The notes: generated by a model not told the origin, from the sequence alone. A stretch of DNA of 64,000 nt from JASHPR01 sp963749145 (GCA_963749145.1 CAVVLN010000004.1:310001-374000), one strand, 5' to 3'; positions 7,539-17,241 are shown, counted from the first letter of the stretch. Translations and numbers: made by a program.

Positions 7539-9275
7539 ATGGCGTCCAGCGTGGCGGACATTGTGGTGGCGACGTTGAAGGCGTCGGGCGTGCGCCGGGT
7601 GAACGGGATTCCCGGCGACTCGCTGAACGGGTTCACCGATGCGATGCGGCGTGATGGCGGGCTGGCCTGGGAGCATGTGCGCCATGAGGAGGCCGCGGCG
7701 TTCGCGGCGGCCGCGGAGGCGGCGCTCACCGGCGAACTGGCCGTGTGCGCGGCCAGCTGCGGGCCGGGGAACCTGCACCTGATCAACGGCTTGTTTGACG
7801 CCAACCGCAGCCGGGTGCCGGTCCTGGCCATCGCCGCGCACATCCCGCGGGAGGAGATCGGCGGGGGCTATTTCCAGGAGACCCACCCGCAGGACCTGTT
7901 CCGCGAGTGCAGCGTCTACTGCGAGCTGGTCAGCATCCCCGGGCAGCTGCCGCGAGTCCTGGACGACGCGATGCGGGCGGCGCTGGGCCGCGGCGGGGTC
8001 GGCGTGGTCGTGATCCCGGGTGAGGTGTTCTTCGCCGACGCGCCGGCCGGCGCGAGCGCGGTGCCGGTGCTGGGATCCCCGCCGGTGGTCCGGCCGAACG
8101 ACACGTCGCTGGCGGCCGCGGCCGAGGTGCTGAACGGGGCCCGCCGGGTGACGATCCTGGCCGGGGCCGGCTGCCAGGGCGCGCATGCCGAGCTCCTCCA
8201 GATCGCCGCGGCGCTGCAGGCGCCGGTCGTGCACGCGTTCCGCGGCAAGGAGTTCGTCGAGTTCGACAACCGGTTCGACGTGGGGATGACCGCGCTGATC
8301 GGGTTCAGCTCGGGCTACCGGGCCATGGAGCACTGCGACGCGCTGCTCATGCTCGGCACCGACTTCCCCTACCGCGCGTTCTACCCCGAGGGCGTCCCGG
8401 TGGTCCAGGTCGACGTGCGCGAGGAGCAGATCGGCCGCCGGGTGCCGGTCCGGGTTCCGCTGGTGGGCACGGTGAAGGACACCGTCGGCGCGCTGCTGCC
8501 GCTGATCACCGCAAAGACCGACTCGGCGCACCTGGACCGGATGACCGCGCACTACCGGCGGGCCCGGGCCCGGCTGGATCACCTGGCCCGGGACCGGGCC
8601 AAGGACTCGCCGCTGCACCCGCAGTTCGTCGCGGCCGCGATCGACCGGCTCGCCGCCGATGACGCGGTCTTCACCGCCGACGTCGGCACGCCCTGCATCT
8701 GGGCCGCCCGCTACCTGCGGATGAACGGCAGGCGCCGCCTGATCGGCTCGTTCAACCACGGGTCCATGGCCAACGCGCTGCCGCAGGGCATCGGGGCCCA
8801 GGCCAGCCACCCGGGCCGGCAGGTGATCACCCTGTCCGGCGACGGCGGGGTCTCGATGCTGCTCGGCGAGCTGATCACGCTGCGGCAGCAGCACCTTCCG
8901 GTGAAGGTCGTGGTGTTCAACAACGGCGCGCTGTCGTTCGTGGAACTCGAGATGAAGGCGGCCGGGGTCGTCACCTACGGCACCGATCTCGACAACCCCG
9001 ACTTCGCCGGGATCGCCCGGGCCGCCGGGCTGTTCGGCGCGCGGGTCGAGAAGGCCAGCGAGCTCGAGGACGCGCTGCGCGCCGCGTTCGGTCATGACGG
9101 CGCGGCCCTGGTCGACGTGCGCACCGACCGGCACGAGCTGTCGCTGCCGCCCAAGCTCAGCTACGGGGAGATCAAGGGTTTCACGCTGTACGCGACCAGG
9201 ACCGTCCTGTCCGGCGCGGGCGAAGAACTCGTCGATCTGGCCAAGACCAACCTGCGCGACCTCGATGTCGAGTGA
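7539..9275 (+). CDS. poxB: Thiamine-diphosphate pyruvate oxidase / quinone-dependent pyruvate dehydrogenase
   Basis: The 578-residue product belongs to the ThDP enzyme family. The start is the ATG after GGAAGGAG; an in-frame upstream extension to 7488 is unlikely. The N-terminal PYR domain has GIPGDSLNGF and the cofactor-activating glutamate in VRHEEAAAFAA. A central FAD/nucleotide domain contains the VTILAGAGCQGA segment. The C-terminal PP domain contains the ThDP motif LSGDGGVSML with a following FNNGALSFVELE. This pattern fits PoxB (pyruvate to acetate and CO2, electrons to menaquinone, at the membrane) better than acetolactate synthase. Acetate-handling genes occur about 24 kb away (SatP-PrpE). 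Confidence 0.87.
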   Translation: MASSVADIVVATLKASGVRRVNGIPGDSLNGFTDAMRRDGGLAWEHVRHEEAAAFAAAAEAALTGELAVCAASCGPGNLHLINGLFDANRSRVPVLAIAAHIPREEIGGGYFQETHPQDLFRECSVYCELVSIPGQLPRVLDDAMRAALGRGGVGVVVIPGEVFFADAPAGASAVPVLGSPPVVRPNDTSLAAAAEVLNGARRVTILAGAGCQGAHAELLQIAAALQAPVVHAFRGKEFVEFDNRFDVGMTALIGFSSGYRAMEHCDALLMLGTDFPYRAFYPEGVPVVQVDVREEQIGRRVPVRVPLVGTVKDTVGALLPLITAKTDSAHLDRMTAHYRRARARLDHLARDRAKDSPLHPQFVAAAIDRLAADDAVFTADVGTPCIWAARYLRMNGRRRLIGSFNHGSMANALPQGIGAQASHPGRQVITLSGDGGVSMLLGELITLRQQHLPVKVVVFNNGALSFVELEMKAAGVVTYGTDLDNPDFAGIARAAGLFGARVEKASELEDALRAAFGHDGAALVDVRTDRHELSLPPKLSYGEIKGFTLYATRTVLSGAGEELVDLAKTNLRDLDVE

Positions 9276-9323
9276 CCGGGAAAGGACCGCGATGAGCAGG
9301 AGACCGGCGACGGGGCCCAGGGC

Positions 9324-9434
9324 ATGGTCGACGGCGGCCTGCTCAAGCGCATCCCCGCGCCGGACGTGGCCCTGGCCCAGCACGTGCTGCCCGGCATCGC
9401 GGGGACGCTGGCCTGGCTCGCCCCGCCGGGCTAG
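9324..9434 (+). CDS. Very short ORF or gene remnant after poxB
   Basis: A 36-codon frame, MVDGGLLKRIPAPDVALAQH..., runs from an ATG at 9324 and stops overlapping the opposing gene's stop by 4 bp. The frame is open upstream to the poxB stop (EQETGDGAQG...). Composition is protein-like, but there is no ribosome site, so I regard it as a C-terminal remnant of a lost gene rather than a functional one. Confidence 0.25.
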   Translation: MVDGGLLKRIPAPDVALAQHVLPGIAGTLAWLAPPG

Positions 9435-9955
9435 CAGACCTTGCTGATCAGCCAGAACGTGACCCCGGTGCCCGCCCCGTAGGCCAGATGGGCGCCGAGG
9501 TCCTTGGCCAGCGTCTTGGCGTCGTACTCCCAGATCGGCTTGTACAGCCCGCCCTCCGGCAGGACGATGTAGCCGCTGGTCCAGACCGTGGCGCCGAACG
9601 GCAGGCCGTACCAGGCCCGCGGCCGGCGCAGCGACCCGGCCACGATGCCGTAGACCGCCGCCCACCCCGACCCGAAGGACCAGTGCATGGCCGTGCTGAC
9701 GGGAAAGGCCCAGCGGTCCGGGAGTCCCCGCTGCGTGAAGCCCTCGATCACGCGCTTGGCGACCTGGCCGGGATCGGGGGCCTTCTCCCAGCTCTCGACC
9801 GGCGCGAATTCCCACCCCAGCGGGCTGTCCGCGCCGCCGCCGCGGCGGTACATCAGGTACCGGGCGGTGTCCATGCAGGCGGTCCCCACCGCCCCGGCCA
9901 GCAGGCCGCCGGCGACGGCCGCGAGCGGCGTCATCTGGTGTTTTCGGGTGTGCAT
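9431..9955 (-). CDS. Membrane protein of unknown function, possibly DUF1440/YagU-like
   Basis: The 174-residue protein starts MHTRKHQMTPLAAVAGGLLAG with an N-terminal hydrophobic helix (9-30) followed by TACMDTARYLMYRR. Further hydrophobic segments are near STAMHWSFGSGWAAVYGIVAG (about 87-107), a Trp-rich stretch AWYGLPFGATVWTSGYIVLP and the C-terminal HLAYGAGTGVTFWLISKVC. The pattern of a first helix with DTxR and a central His-Trp helix resembles YagU/DUF1440 inner-membrane proteins, though I cannot confirm this. It is divergent from the GH15 gene. Confidence 0.65.
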   Translation of the reverse strand: MHTRKHQMTPLAAVAGGLLAGAVGTACMDTARYLMYRRGGGADSPLGWEFAPVESWEKAPDPGQVAKRVIEGFTQRGLPDRWAFPVSTAMHWSFGSGWAAVYGIVAGSLRRPRAWYGLPFGATVWTSGYIVLPEGGLYKPIWEYDAKTLAKDLGAHLAYGAGTGVTFWLISKVC

Positions 9956-10101
9956 TCCGGGTCCAATCGCCAGCTCACGGTGGTTTCAGGCGGCCCAGGC
10001 GTGATCGGCCGTAGCGCTCGGGTGCTGCGGTCTCTAGTGTCCCAGTTGCGGGCGGCCGCGCCTATGGCCGCCCCTGATCTTCGGCGGAGGTAGCAGCGGG
10101 G

Positions 10102-11943
10102 ATGAACAGCGCCATGGACGGACTGCCGATCGGTGACTACGGGCTGCTGTCGGACTGCCGCTGCGCGGCGCTGGTCAGCCGGGCCGGCTCGGTGGACTGG
10201 CTGTGCTTCCCGCGGTTCGACGCGCCGTCCGTCTTCGCCCGGATGCTCGATGCGGGGGGCGGTCACTTCGCGATCCGGCCTGCCGGCGACTTCGAGGCCA
10301 GCCGCGCGTACGCGGAGGAGACCATGGTGCTGGAGACGACGTTCCGGGCGGGGCCCGGCACCGTCGTGCTGACCGACGCGATGGCGGTGGGCCGCGCCGA
10401 ACGCGGTCACGACCTGGGCGCCGGGTCGCCGGGAGCCCTGCTGCGCCGACTGGAGTGCACCGGCGGGGAGGCGGACGTCGAGGTCGAGTTCGCGCCGCGG
10501 CCCGAGTACGGGCTGATCGAGCCGATCCTGCAGGAGGTCCCGGACGGCGTCTCGGTGCGCGGCGGCGCCAGCAGGCTGCTGCTGTCCGGGCCATCCGGCT
10601 GGCAGGTCACCGGGGCCACCGCCACCATGCGCCTGCACCTGACCGCGGGCCAGGCCGTGTGTTTCGCGCTCCAGCACGGCCAGTCCTGGGAGCCGCCTCC
10701 CGCCGCCTGGACCGCCGACGAGATCACCGGCCGGCTGCAGGACACGATGGAAGCCTGGCGTTCCTGGTCGGCCCTGCACCAGAGCTACGAGGGGCCCTGG
10801 CGCGACCTGGTCCGCCATTCCGGCCGGGTGCTGCAGGCGCTCACGTTCCAGCCGACGGGGGCCATCGTCGCCGCGGCCACGACCTCGCTCCCGGAGGCCA
10901 TCGGCGGCGAGCGCAATTGGGATTACCGCTACACCTGGGTCCGTGACGCGTCGCTGACCATGGGAGCCCTATGGGTGGCGGCCTGCCCCTTCGAGGCCAG
11001 CAAGTTCTTCGGCTTCATGGCCGACGCTGCCGCCTCCCAGCTGGCCAGCGGGCTGGATCTGCAGATCATGTTCGGAGTCGGCGGCGAGCACGACCTGTCC
11101 GAGCGGGAACTGCCGCACCTGGCCGGCTGGCGGGCCAGTCGGCCGGTGCGGGTTGGCAACGCGGCGTGGCAGCAGCGCCAGCTTGACGTGTACGGGGAAC
11201 TGCTCGGCGCGGCGGGACGGCTGGCCCACTACATCGGCGAGCTCGATCCGGTCGCGCGGCGGTTCCTGGCCGACGCGGCCGACACGGCCGCGCGCCGGTG
11301 GACCGAGCAGGACCAGGGCATCTGGGAGATCCGCGGCGCGTCCCGGGACTTCCTGTACTCCAAGCTCATGTGCTGGGTCGCGCTCGACCGGGCGATCACC
11401 CTGGCCCCGCAGATCGGCGCGGGAGACCGGGTGGCGGGGTGGACCGCCGCGCGGGAGCAGATCCGCGCGGTCATCACCAAGCAGGGCTGGGACGACCGGG
11501 CCGGCGCCTTCACCCAGGCCTTCGGAAGCCAGGACCTCGATGCCTCCAGCCTGATGATGGCGATCTACGGGTTCTGCCCGGCCAGCGACCCGCGCATGAA
11601 GGCGACCATCGACGCGACCGCGGCCCGGCTGACCGACCAGCGCGGCCTGGTATACCGCTACAAGGCGCAGGACGGCCTGGCGGGGACCGAAGGGACATTC
11701 CTGACCTGCACGTTCTGGCTGGCCCAGGCGCAGGCGATGGCCGGGGATGCGGACCAGGCGACCGCGACCTTCGAGCGCGCGGCGGCGGTCGTCAACGATG
11801 TCGGGCTGCTGTCCGAGGAGGTCGACCCGGCCAGCGGCCAGCTGATCGGCAACTTCCCGCAGGCGTTCAGTCACATCGGCCTGGTCAACGCCGCCTGGGC
11901 CATCGAGCAGGCCCAGGAGCACTCCGCCCCGGAGCCGCTGTGA
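10102..11943 (+). CDS. Glycoside hydrolase family 15 (actinobacterial trehalase/glucoamylase type)
   Basis: The 613-residue enzyme has the GH15 layout: an N-terminal beta-sandwich domain starting PIGDYGLLSDCRCAALVSRAG, then an (alpha/alpha)6 barrel from about residue 240. Hallmarks are NWDYRYTWVRDASLTMGAL (about 273-291), the acid catalyst region QGIWEIRGASRDFLYSKLMC and the base region LLSEEVDPASGQLIGNFPQAFSHIGLVNAA near the end. There is no signal peptide, so it acts in the cytoplasm. Close actinobacterial relatives hydrolyse trehalose, others hydrolyse maltose or dextrin ends; the substrate is inferred. No glycogen gene is adjacent, but other sugar enzymes occur further along. Confidence 0.88.
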   Translation: MNSAMDGLPIGDYGLLSDCRCAALVSRAGSVDWLCFPRFDAPSVFARMLDAGGGHFAIRPAGDFEASRAYAEETMVLETTFRAGPGTVVLTDAMAVGRAERGHDLGAGSPGALLRRLECTGGEADVEVEFAPRPEYGLIEPILQEVPDGVSVRGGASRLLLSGPSGWQVTGATATMRLHLTAGQAVCFALQHGQSWEPPPAAWTADEITGRLQDTMEAWRSWSALHQSYEGPWRDLVRHSGRVLQALTFQPTGAIVAAATTSLPEAIGGERNWDYRYTWVRDASLTMGALWVAACPFEASKFFGFMADAAASQLASGLDLQIMFGVGGEHDLSERELPHLAGWRASRPVRVGNAAWQQRQLDVYGELLGAAGRLAHYIGELDPVARRFLADAADTAARRWTEQDQGIWEIRGASRDFLYSKLMCWVALDRAITLAPQIGAGDRVAGWTAAREQIRAVITKQGWDDRAGAFTQAFGSQDLDASSLMMAIYGFCPASDPRMKATIDATAARLTDQRGLVYRYKAQDGLAGTEGTFLTCTFWLAQAQAMAGDADQATATFERAAAVVNDVGLLSEEVDPASGQLIGNFPQAFSHIGLVNAAWAIEQAQEHSAPEPL

Positions 11944-12011
11944 CCCCGGACGAACCCGGGACCGGGCTAGCCGTGCCCGGCGCAGCGTGCAGGCGGTCCC
12001 TGACGCCGCCG

Positions 12012-15000
12012 CTACGCCGGCTCGCCGGGGCGGCTGAGGCCGGCCGTCTCGGCGAACCGCCGGGCCCGGTCCAGCGGGACCGTGACCCCCTTGTGCCGGT
12101 AGTGGGCGACCGCCTGTTCGAGGTACCCGGCCGCCGCGGCGGGCTCGCCGGCCAGCCAGAACACCTCGGCGGCATCGAGGGCGGCGTCGCCCTGGGACAG
12201 CGGCGCCTGCATGCCCTCGCCCAGCGCGAGCGCCTCGGCCGCCAGCGCGCGGGCCGGGCCGAACGCGCCCCGGCGGGCCGCCACCTTGGACCGCACCTGC
12301 CTGCTCATCATCTGCGTGACGATGTCGTCGCTCGCGCCGGCGTCGGCGGCCTTCGCGGCCCAGGTCTGCGCCTCGTCGTAGCGGCCGAGGCCGTAGAGCG
12401 CCTGGGCCAGCTCGCAGGCCTTCGTCGACCAGTAGGAGCGTTCCCCGATCTCCTCCAGCTGAGCGCAGGTGCGCCGGGCGGCCTCCTCGGCCCCGGCGAA
12501 CTCGTCCGCCTGCATCTCGATCTCCCAGCCGTTGGCCAGGATCAATCCGAGCCGGTCGCCGCGCTCGGCCAGCCGCTCGGTCTCGGCCCGGTACGCCGCC
12601 CGTGCCTCGTCGAAGCGGCCGATCAGCGGGAGCAGCCAGGCCCGCCAGTAGTCGGGCCAGGAGGGCTGCTCCAGGCGCACGGCCTCCCGGTCGAGCCAGG
12701 CGAGCACCTCGGTGACCGGCATCGGCCCGAAGACGACGGCGGAGACCCGGTTGACCAGGCACCAGCTCGCCAGGTACTGCTCGCCGGCCGCGGCCGCGTG
12801 CTCGGCGGCATGCAGGGCGGCGTCAGCAGCAGCGCCGAACCGGCACCGGTAGTGTTCGACCCCCCAGGTGGCGAGCCACAGCGACCCCAGGGCGGCGTGG
12901 TCGCCGGCCTGCTCGAACACCGGCCGGGCCGTCTCGATGCCGCGTTCCAGCTCGGCCAGGCGGCCCTCCGGATCCAGGTGCGTCAGCAGGTAGAGGCGGG
13001 CCAGCTCGCCCCTTAGCTGCCCGATGCGGTCGCCGGCCGCGGCCGCCCGCGCCGACGCGGCACCGGCCCGGCTGGCCGCCTCCGCGAGCCGCCCGGCCTG
13101 GAACAGGGCCCAGACGACGCTCAGCTCCAGCGCGCTATCGGCGCCGTCGGGTGACACCAGCCGGCTGGCGCGTTCCAGGAGGTTCAGCGCGGCGCCGGTA
13201 TCGAGCCGGTGCAGGGCGCGCGCGCCTGCCGCCTGCAGCCGGGCCGCTGCGCCGGCGGCTACGGCCCGGGTGGCTGCGTCGACCGCGCCCAGCTCCCGCC
13301 GGTAGCCGTACGCCTGCTCGAGGTGATAGCCGACGATCTCGTCGCGGTCGGGCAGGTCACCCGCCCGCTCGTCCAGCCAGGCTGCGAACGCCTCGTGCAG
13401 CTGCGCCCGCACCGACTTCGGCAGCCCGTCGTAAGCGGCGTCCCGGATCAGCAGATGACGGAACCGGAACGCATCGTCGCCCGGGAGCCGGGCCGCCTCC
13501 GGCCGGACCAGGTCCTTGCGCACCAGCGTGACCAGCCGGGCCGGCACCGCGGGGTCATCCGGGCCGAGGGCCTCGACGGCGCTGCGGTGGAACGAGTTGC
13601 CCTCGACCGAGCCACGCTCGAGCACCCGGCGCTCGGCGGGCTCGAGCTGGTCGAGCCGGGCCGCGAGCAGCGCCTGGATGGTCGGCGGGACCGAGACGCT
13701 GCCGCCGCCCGCGGCCAGGACGGCCGCGATCTCCTCCAGGAAGAACGGGTTGCCCGCCGCCGTCTCCAGCGCCCGGGCCCGCAGCGCCGGGTCCGGCCCC
13801 GCACCGTCCGGCAGCAGCCGGGCGATCAGCTCGCTGGCCTCGCCGGAGTTCAGCGGCTCCAGCAGCACGGTGGTCGCGTTGAGCTTGCCCCCGCCCCAGG
13901 CGGGCTGGCGTTCCAGCAGCTCCGGCCGGGCCATGCACAGCAGCAGGACGGGCGCCCCGCGGCTCAGGTCCGCCACGTGTTCCACCAGGTCGAAGAAGGT
14001 CTGCTCGCCCCAGTGCACATCGTCGAGGATGACGACCAGGGGCCGGGCCGCGGCGGCGCGTTCCAGCAGCTTGCGCACGGCCCAGGCGATCTCGGCCGAC
14101 GTGCCGGCCGCACCCGCCTCGCCGAGCAGCGCGCGGATCGCGCTGGCCTGCTCGTCGCGACCGCGCCGGGCCTCGCCGCCCAGCCCGGGCAGCGCGAGAA
14201 GCTGCCGCACGACCTCCACGACGGGCCAGTAGGTGATGCCCTCCCCGTAGGACAGGCAGCGGCCCGCCACCACCGTCGCGTCGAGGCCGGACACGAACTC
14301 GGCCGCCAGCCGGGACTTGCCCACGCCCGCGACCCCGAGCAGCGTGAACAGGCCGCAGGTGCGCTCGCGGACGACGTGCGCGAAGGCATCCTCGAGCATC
14401 CGCAGCTGCGGGGCCCGGCCGATCAGCGGGGTGGCGTGCCGCCGGGGCGGCGACCCGGCGCCGACCAGCACCTCGACCAGACGGGAGACGGCTACCGGAC
14501 CGGATTTCCCCTTGAGCGTCATCGGCTCCGGCGGCTCGACCACGACCGCGTCCCTGACCAGGCTGACGGTTTCCGGGCCGAGCAGGATCTCCCCCGGCGC
14601 GGCCGCCTGCTCCAGGCGCGCGGCGATATTCACGGCGTCGCCCACCGCCAGCCACTCGTCGGTGGCGGTCACCGCCTCGCCGGTGTTGACCCCGGTACGC
14701 AGCTGCAGGGTCGTGTCGTAGTCCCGGCGCAGCGCGGCGTTGAGCTCGGAAAGCTGGCTGCGCAGGTCGGCGGCGGCCCGGACGGCGCGAAGCGCATCGT
14801 CCTCGTGCACGTGCGGCACGCCGAACACGGCCACCACCGCGTCGCCGATGAACTTCTCCACGGTGCCGCCGTGGCGGGTGATGACCCGCTGCGCGAACTC
14901 GAAGTACCGCTCCATCACCCGGCGCACGGCCTCGGGGTCGAGCCGCTCGCCGAGCTCGGTCGAGCCGGTCACGTCGGCGAACAGGGCCGTGATGGTCTTC

Positions 15001-15104
15001 AGCTGCTCCGGCCGGGCGGCAGCCGCGGCGAGCGGGGCCCCGCAGCGGTTGCAGAAGCGGGCATCGGGCGGGTTCTCGTGCCCGCACCTGGCGCAGGCCT
15101 GCAC
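12012..15104 (-). CDS. Class III adenylate/guanylate cyclase fused to a STAND ATPase and TPR region
   Basis: I start at the GTG at 15102-15104, giving 1030 residues; a longer frame exists but starts with non-protein-like sequence. Order of domains: a double zinc ribbon (CARCGHENPPDARFCNRCG, residues 3-21); a class III cyclase domain (about 30-215) with FADVTGSTELGERLDPE, the second metal aspartate in VEKFIGDAVVAVFG and WLAVGDAVNIAARLEQ; an AAA/NTPase domain with P-loop LLGVAGVGKSRLAAEF (about 280) and Walker B PLVVILDDVHWGEQ; then a long helical TPR-like C-terminus. Such proteins are common multidomain signal transducers in actinobacteria. The purine specificity and the trigger are not evident. 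It is divergent from the methyltransferase gene. Confidence 0.88.
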   Translation of the reverse strand: MQACARCGHENPPDARFCNRCGAPLAAAAARPEQLKTITALFADVTGSTELGERLDPEAVRRVMERYFEFAQRVITRHGGTVEKFIGDAVVAVFGVPHVHEDDALRAVRAAADLRSQLSELNAALRRDYDTTLQLRTGVNTGEAVTATDEWLAVGDAVNIAARLEQAAAPGEILLGPETVSLVRDAVVVEPPEPMTLKGKSGPVAVSRLVEVLVGAGSPPRRHATPLIGRAPQLRMLEDAFAHVVRERTCGLFTLLGVAGVGKSRLAAEFVSGLDATVVAGRCLSYGEGITYWPVVEVVRQLLALPGLGGEARRGRDEQASAIRALLGEAGAAGTSAEIAWAVRKLLERAAAARPLVVILDDVHWGEQTFFDLVEHVADLSRGAPVLLLCMARPELLERQPAWGGGKLNATTVLLEPLNSGEASELIARLLPDGAGPDPALRARALETAAGNPFFLEEIAAVLAAGGGSVSVPPTIQALLAARLDQLEPAERRVLERGSVEGNSFHRSAVEALGPDDPAVPARLVTLVRKDLVRPEAARLPGDDAFRFRHLLIRDAAYDGLPKSVRAQLHEAFAAWLDERAGDLPDRDEIVGYHLEQAYGYRRELGAVDAATRAVAAGAAARLQAAGARALHRLDTGAALNLLERASRLVSPDGADSALELSVVWALFQAGRLAEAASRAGAASARAAAAGDRIGQLRGELARLYLLTHLDPEGRLAELERGIETARPVFEQAGDHAALGSLWLATWGVEHYRCRFGAAADAALHAAEHAAAAGEQYLASWCLVNRVSAVVFGPMPVTEVLAWLDREAVRLEQPSWPDYWRAWLLPLIGRFDEARAAYRAETERLAERGDRLGLILANGWEIEMQADEFAGAEEAARRTCAQLEEIGERSYWSTKACELAQALYGLGRYDEAQTWAAKAADAGASDDIVTQMMSRQVRSKVAARRGAFGPARALAAEALALGEGMQAPLSQGDAALDAAEVFWLAGEPAAAAGYLEQAVAHYRHKGVTVPLDRARRFAETAGLSRPGEPA

Positions 15105-15307
15105 GCGATGACGGTATCCGAACCCGGCCGCGCTTGGTACCGCGGCGGGCCAGCGGAGCGGCGGATCGGCTCGGCCGTCCGGCCCATCCCCCGGTTCAGC
15201 CGACGGCCTGTGCGTTCGGGCGATTCGCGCGCATGTGATGATCCAACCACCGGCGGGTACCCGCCCGGCCAGTGCCAGAATGTCAGTAAACGTGGACGGA
15301 GGCGCTG

Positions 15308-16132
15308 ATGGCCGCGGAGCCGCATGTGCCGCCGGGCGTGGATCCCTCAGTGCCCAGCCCGGCGCGGATCTATGACTACATGCTCGGCGGCAGCTACAAC
15401 TTCCCGGCCGACCGGGAGGTGGCGGACCGGGCCATGGCCGCGGTCCCCGAGCTGCGGGACATCGTGCTGGCCAACCGCGGATTCCACGGTCGGGCGGCAC
15501 GCTGGATCGCCGAGCAAGGCGTGGATCAGTTCATCGACATCGGATCCGGGCTGCCGACCATGCGCAACACGCATGAGACGGTGCGACGGGTCATTCCCGG
15601 GGCCCGGGTCGCGTACGTGGACATAGACCCGATGGTGGCCGCCTGCGCCGGTGAGCTGCTGACGGACCCCGCGAGAACCCGCGTGATCGTCGTGGACGCG
15701 GGTGACCCCGACGGCGTGCTCGGCGACCCGCAGATGCGGGATCTCATCGATTTCGCGCGGCCGGCCGGGTTCCTGATCACCGGCGTGCTGCATTTCATGA
15801 GCGACGAGAGGGATCCGTGGCGGATCATGTCACGGTACATTTCGGCGCTCGCACCGGGCAGCTACCTCGCACTGTCGCACGCGACAAGCGACAAGGCGCC
15901 GCCGCGGTCGGTCCAGGCCGGCCGAGATGAGTACGCGAACGCCTCGCAGCAGATGCATTTCCGCTCCAGGGCCGAGGTGGCCAGGTTCTTCGACGGGCTG
16001 GAGCTGGTGCCTCCGTATCATGGCGCCCCGCCGGGTCTGGCCTACCTTGGCGAATGGGGCGCCGAGGATCCGCTGCTGGCCGACAGCGAGGGATCGCGCT
16101 GGGGTTATTGCGGCGTGGCCCGGCGGCCGTAG
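15308..16132 (+). CDS. SAM-dependent methyltransferase, DUF574 (Methyltransf_19) family
   Basis: The 274-residue protein matches the actinobacterial DUF574 family from end to end: PSPARIYDYMLGGSYNFPADR at the N-terminus, the SAM-binding loop FIDIGSGLPTMRNTHE, VAYVDIDPMVAACA as the second SAM motif, VVDAGDPDGVL, and GFLITGVLHFMSDERDPW in the core. A C-terminal GVARR completes the fold. The family is abundant in actinomycetes and its substrates are mostly unknown. The ATG is preceded by GGAGG. It faces the decayed AMP-ligase at 16140-16714. Confidence 0.9.
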   Translation: MAAEPHVPPGVDPSVPSPARIYDYMLGGSYNFPADREVADRAMAAVPELRDIVLANRGFHGRAARWIAEQGVDQFIDIGSGLPTMRNTHETVRRVIPGARVAYVDIDPMVAACAGELLTDPARTRVIVVDAGDPDGVLGDPQMRDLIDFARPAGFLITGVLHFMSDERDPWRIMSRYISALAPGSYLALSHATSDKAPPRSVQAGRDEYANASQQMHFRSRAEVARFFDGLELVPPYHGAPPGLAYLGEWGAEDPLLADSEGSRWGYCGVARRP

Positions 16133-16139
16133 CCGGCCG

Positions 16140-16714
16140 CCCGCGGTCAGGGATGGCCGCCCCGGCCGGGAGGTGACCAGGTCGTCGCCCCGCCTGGTCT
16201 CGCTGACCGCGAACGGGCCGCCCTCGGACGCGGCGACGATGTCGCGGCAGACGAAGTCGCCGTGCTGCAGGAGCCGGCGCTTCACGCCGGCACTCCAGGT
16301 CACGCCGACGCTCAGCATGCGGCGCAGGCTGGACAGGTCGTACGGCCGGCCGCGGCCGCCCGGTCCAGCGCGTCGGCCAGCGGCAGGGCGAACACGTCGC
16401 CGACAATCGACACGCGAGCTCGTCCGGATCATACGAGCGCGAGGTCAGGTAGACGACGCGGCCGCTGGCCAGCAGCGCGCCCAGCGTCGTGTACATGCCG
16501 GTGGCGTGCATCAGCGGCGGTGCGGGCAGGCAGACCATCGCGTCGCCACCCGGGCCTGCGCCCCGATCCCGCGCCCGGCCAGGAAGGCGGCCAGCCGCGA
16601 GGCCCGTTCCTCCAGCTCGCCCCAGGTCCGGCTGCGGTCGCCGTGCGTCACCGCCGTGCGGTCGGCGCGCCCGTCGGCCACGGTCTCCAGCACCGTCGCG
16701 AAATTCTCCCTCAC
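16140..16714 (-). pseudogene. Remnant of an AMP-forming acyl-CoA ligase
   Basis: Three protein-like blocks of one adenylate-forming enzyme appear on the minus strand in different frames. The start has a good ribosome site (GGAGGTG before a GTG at 16712-16714) and reads VRENFATVLETVADGRADRTAV...RTWGELEERASRLAAFLAGRG. After a large internal deletion comes CLPAPPLMHATGMYTTLGALLASGRVVYLTSRSYDPDEL, and in a third frame YDLSSLRRMLSVGVTWSAGVKRRLLQHGDFVCRDIVAASEG. The TSGTTG nucleotide motif and the C-terminal domain are missing. The fragment order is that of a FadD-type enzyme, so this is a genuine dead gene: its deletions cannot be explained by single-base errors. Confidence 0.8.
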
Positions 16715-16821
16715 GGCCACCTCCCCGGCGCGCCGCCGCCCGGGCGCGCCACCGTCCCGGCGCGCCTGTATAGCGGCGAAGATATCCGCCGCGGCGGCCG
16801 CCCGGGCCGGGCAGGCCCCGG

Positions 16822-17241
16822 TCAGCTGCCCGGGTAGGTTCCGAAGCTCCAGCTCACCGACCACGGGTCGGTGACCGTGAACGTCCGGTTGCCGTAATCG
16901 GTGTCCTCAAGCTCCCGGGTGATCTCCAGCCCGGCCGCCCGGGCCCGCTGGTAGAGCCCGTCGGGATCCGGGGTGACGACGTAGAGCCAGCTCGGCGCCG
17001 GGCCGTCGCCGTCGCGGATGATCACGCCGCCGCTGCCATGCGGCCAGCGCAGCTCGATCTCGGCGTAGCGGCCCGGCTGGCCGCCGGGGACCAGGGCGGT
17101 CGGCTCGAAGCCGAAGGTCGCGACCAGGAAGTCGATCGCCGCCTGCGGGTCGGGGTACGGGATGCTGGGCCAGACGGTCGGCGGCCGGTCAGGCGAGCTC
17201 GGCGCGACGGCGGTGGTGACGGCGGGATGAGTGTTCGTCAT
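16822..17241 (-). CDS. VOC-family (glyoxalase/bleomycin-resistance fold) protein
   Basis: A 139-residue protein starting MTNTHPAVTTAVAPSSPD at the ATG at 17239-17241. It has the VOC layout: YPDPQAAIDFLVATFGFEPTAL as the first beta-alpha module, RYAEIELRWPHGSGGVIIRDG, and a second module LYVVTPDPDGLYQRARAAGLEITRELEDTDYGNRTFTVTDPWSVSWSFGTY. The DPWSVSWSFGTY ending is typical of the PhnB/antibiotic-resistance-like subgroup. The longer frame upstream runs through the 16-bp repeat and is rejected. The ligand is unknown. Confidence 0.82.
   Translation of the reverse strand: MTNTHPAVTTAVAPSSPDRPPTVWPSIPYPDPQAAIDFLVATFGFEPTALVPGGQPGRYAEIELRWPHGSGGVIIRDGDGPAPSWLYVVTPDPDGLYQRARAAGLEITRELEDTDYGNRTFTVTDPWSVSWSFGTYPGS

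Noticed and set aside
7320..9815. 831-codon minus-strand frame opposite poxB
   Set aside because: It is the antisense shadow of a well-conserved ThDP enzyme; its product is rich in Arg, Gly and Pro without any domain.
13209..15308. 699-codon plus-strand frame opposite the cyclase
   Set aside because: Shadow of the zinc-ribbon/cyclase/NTPase protein, caused by GC-skewed codon positions.
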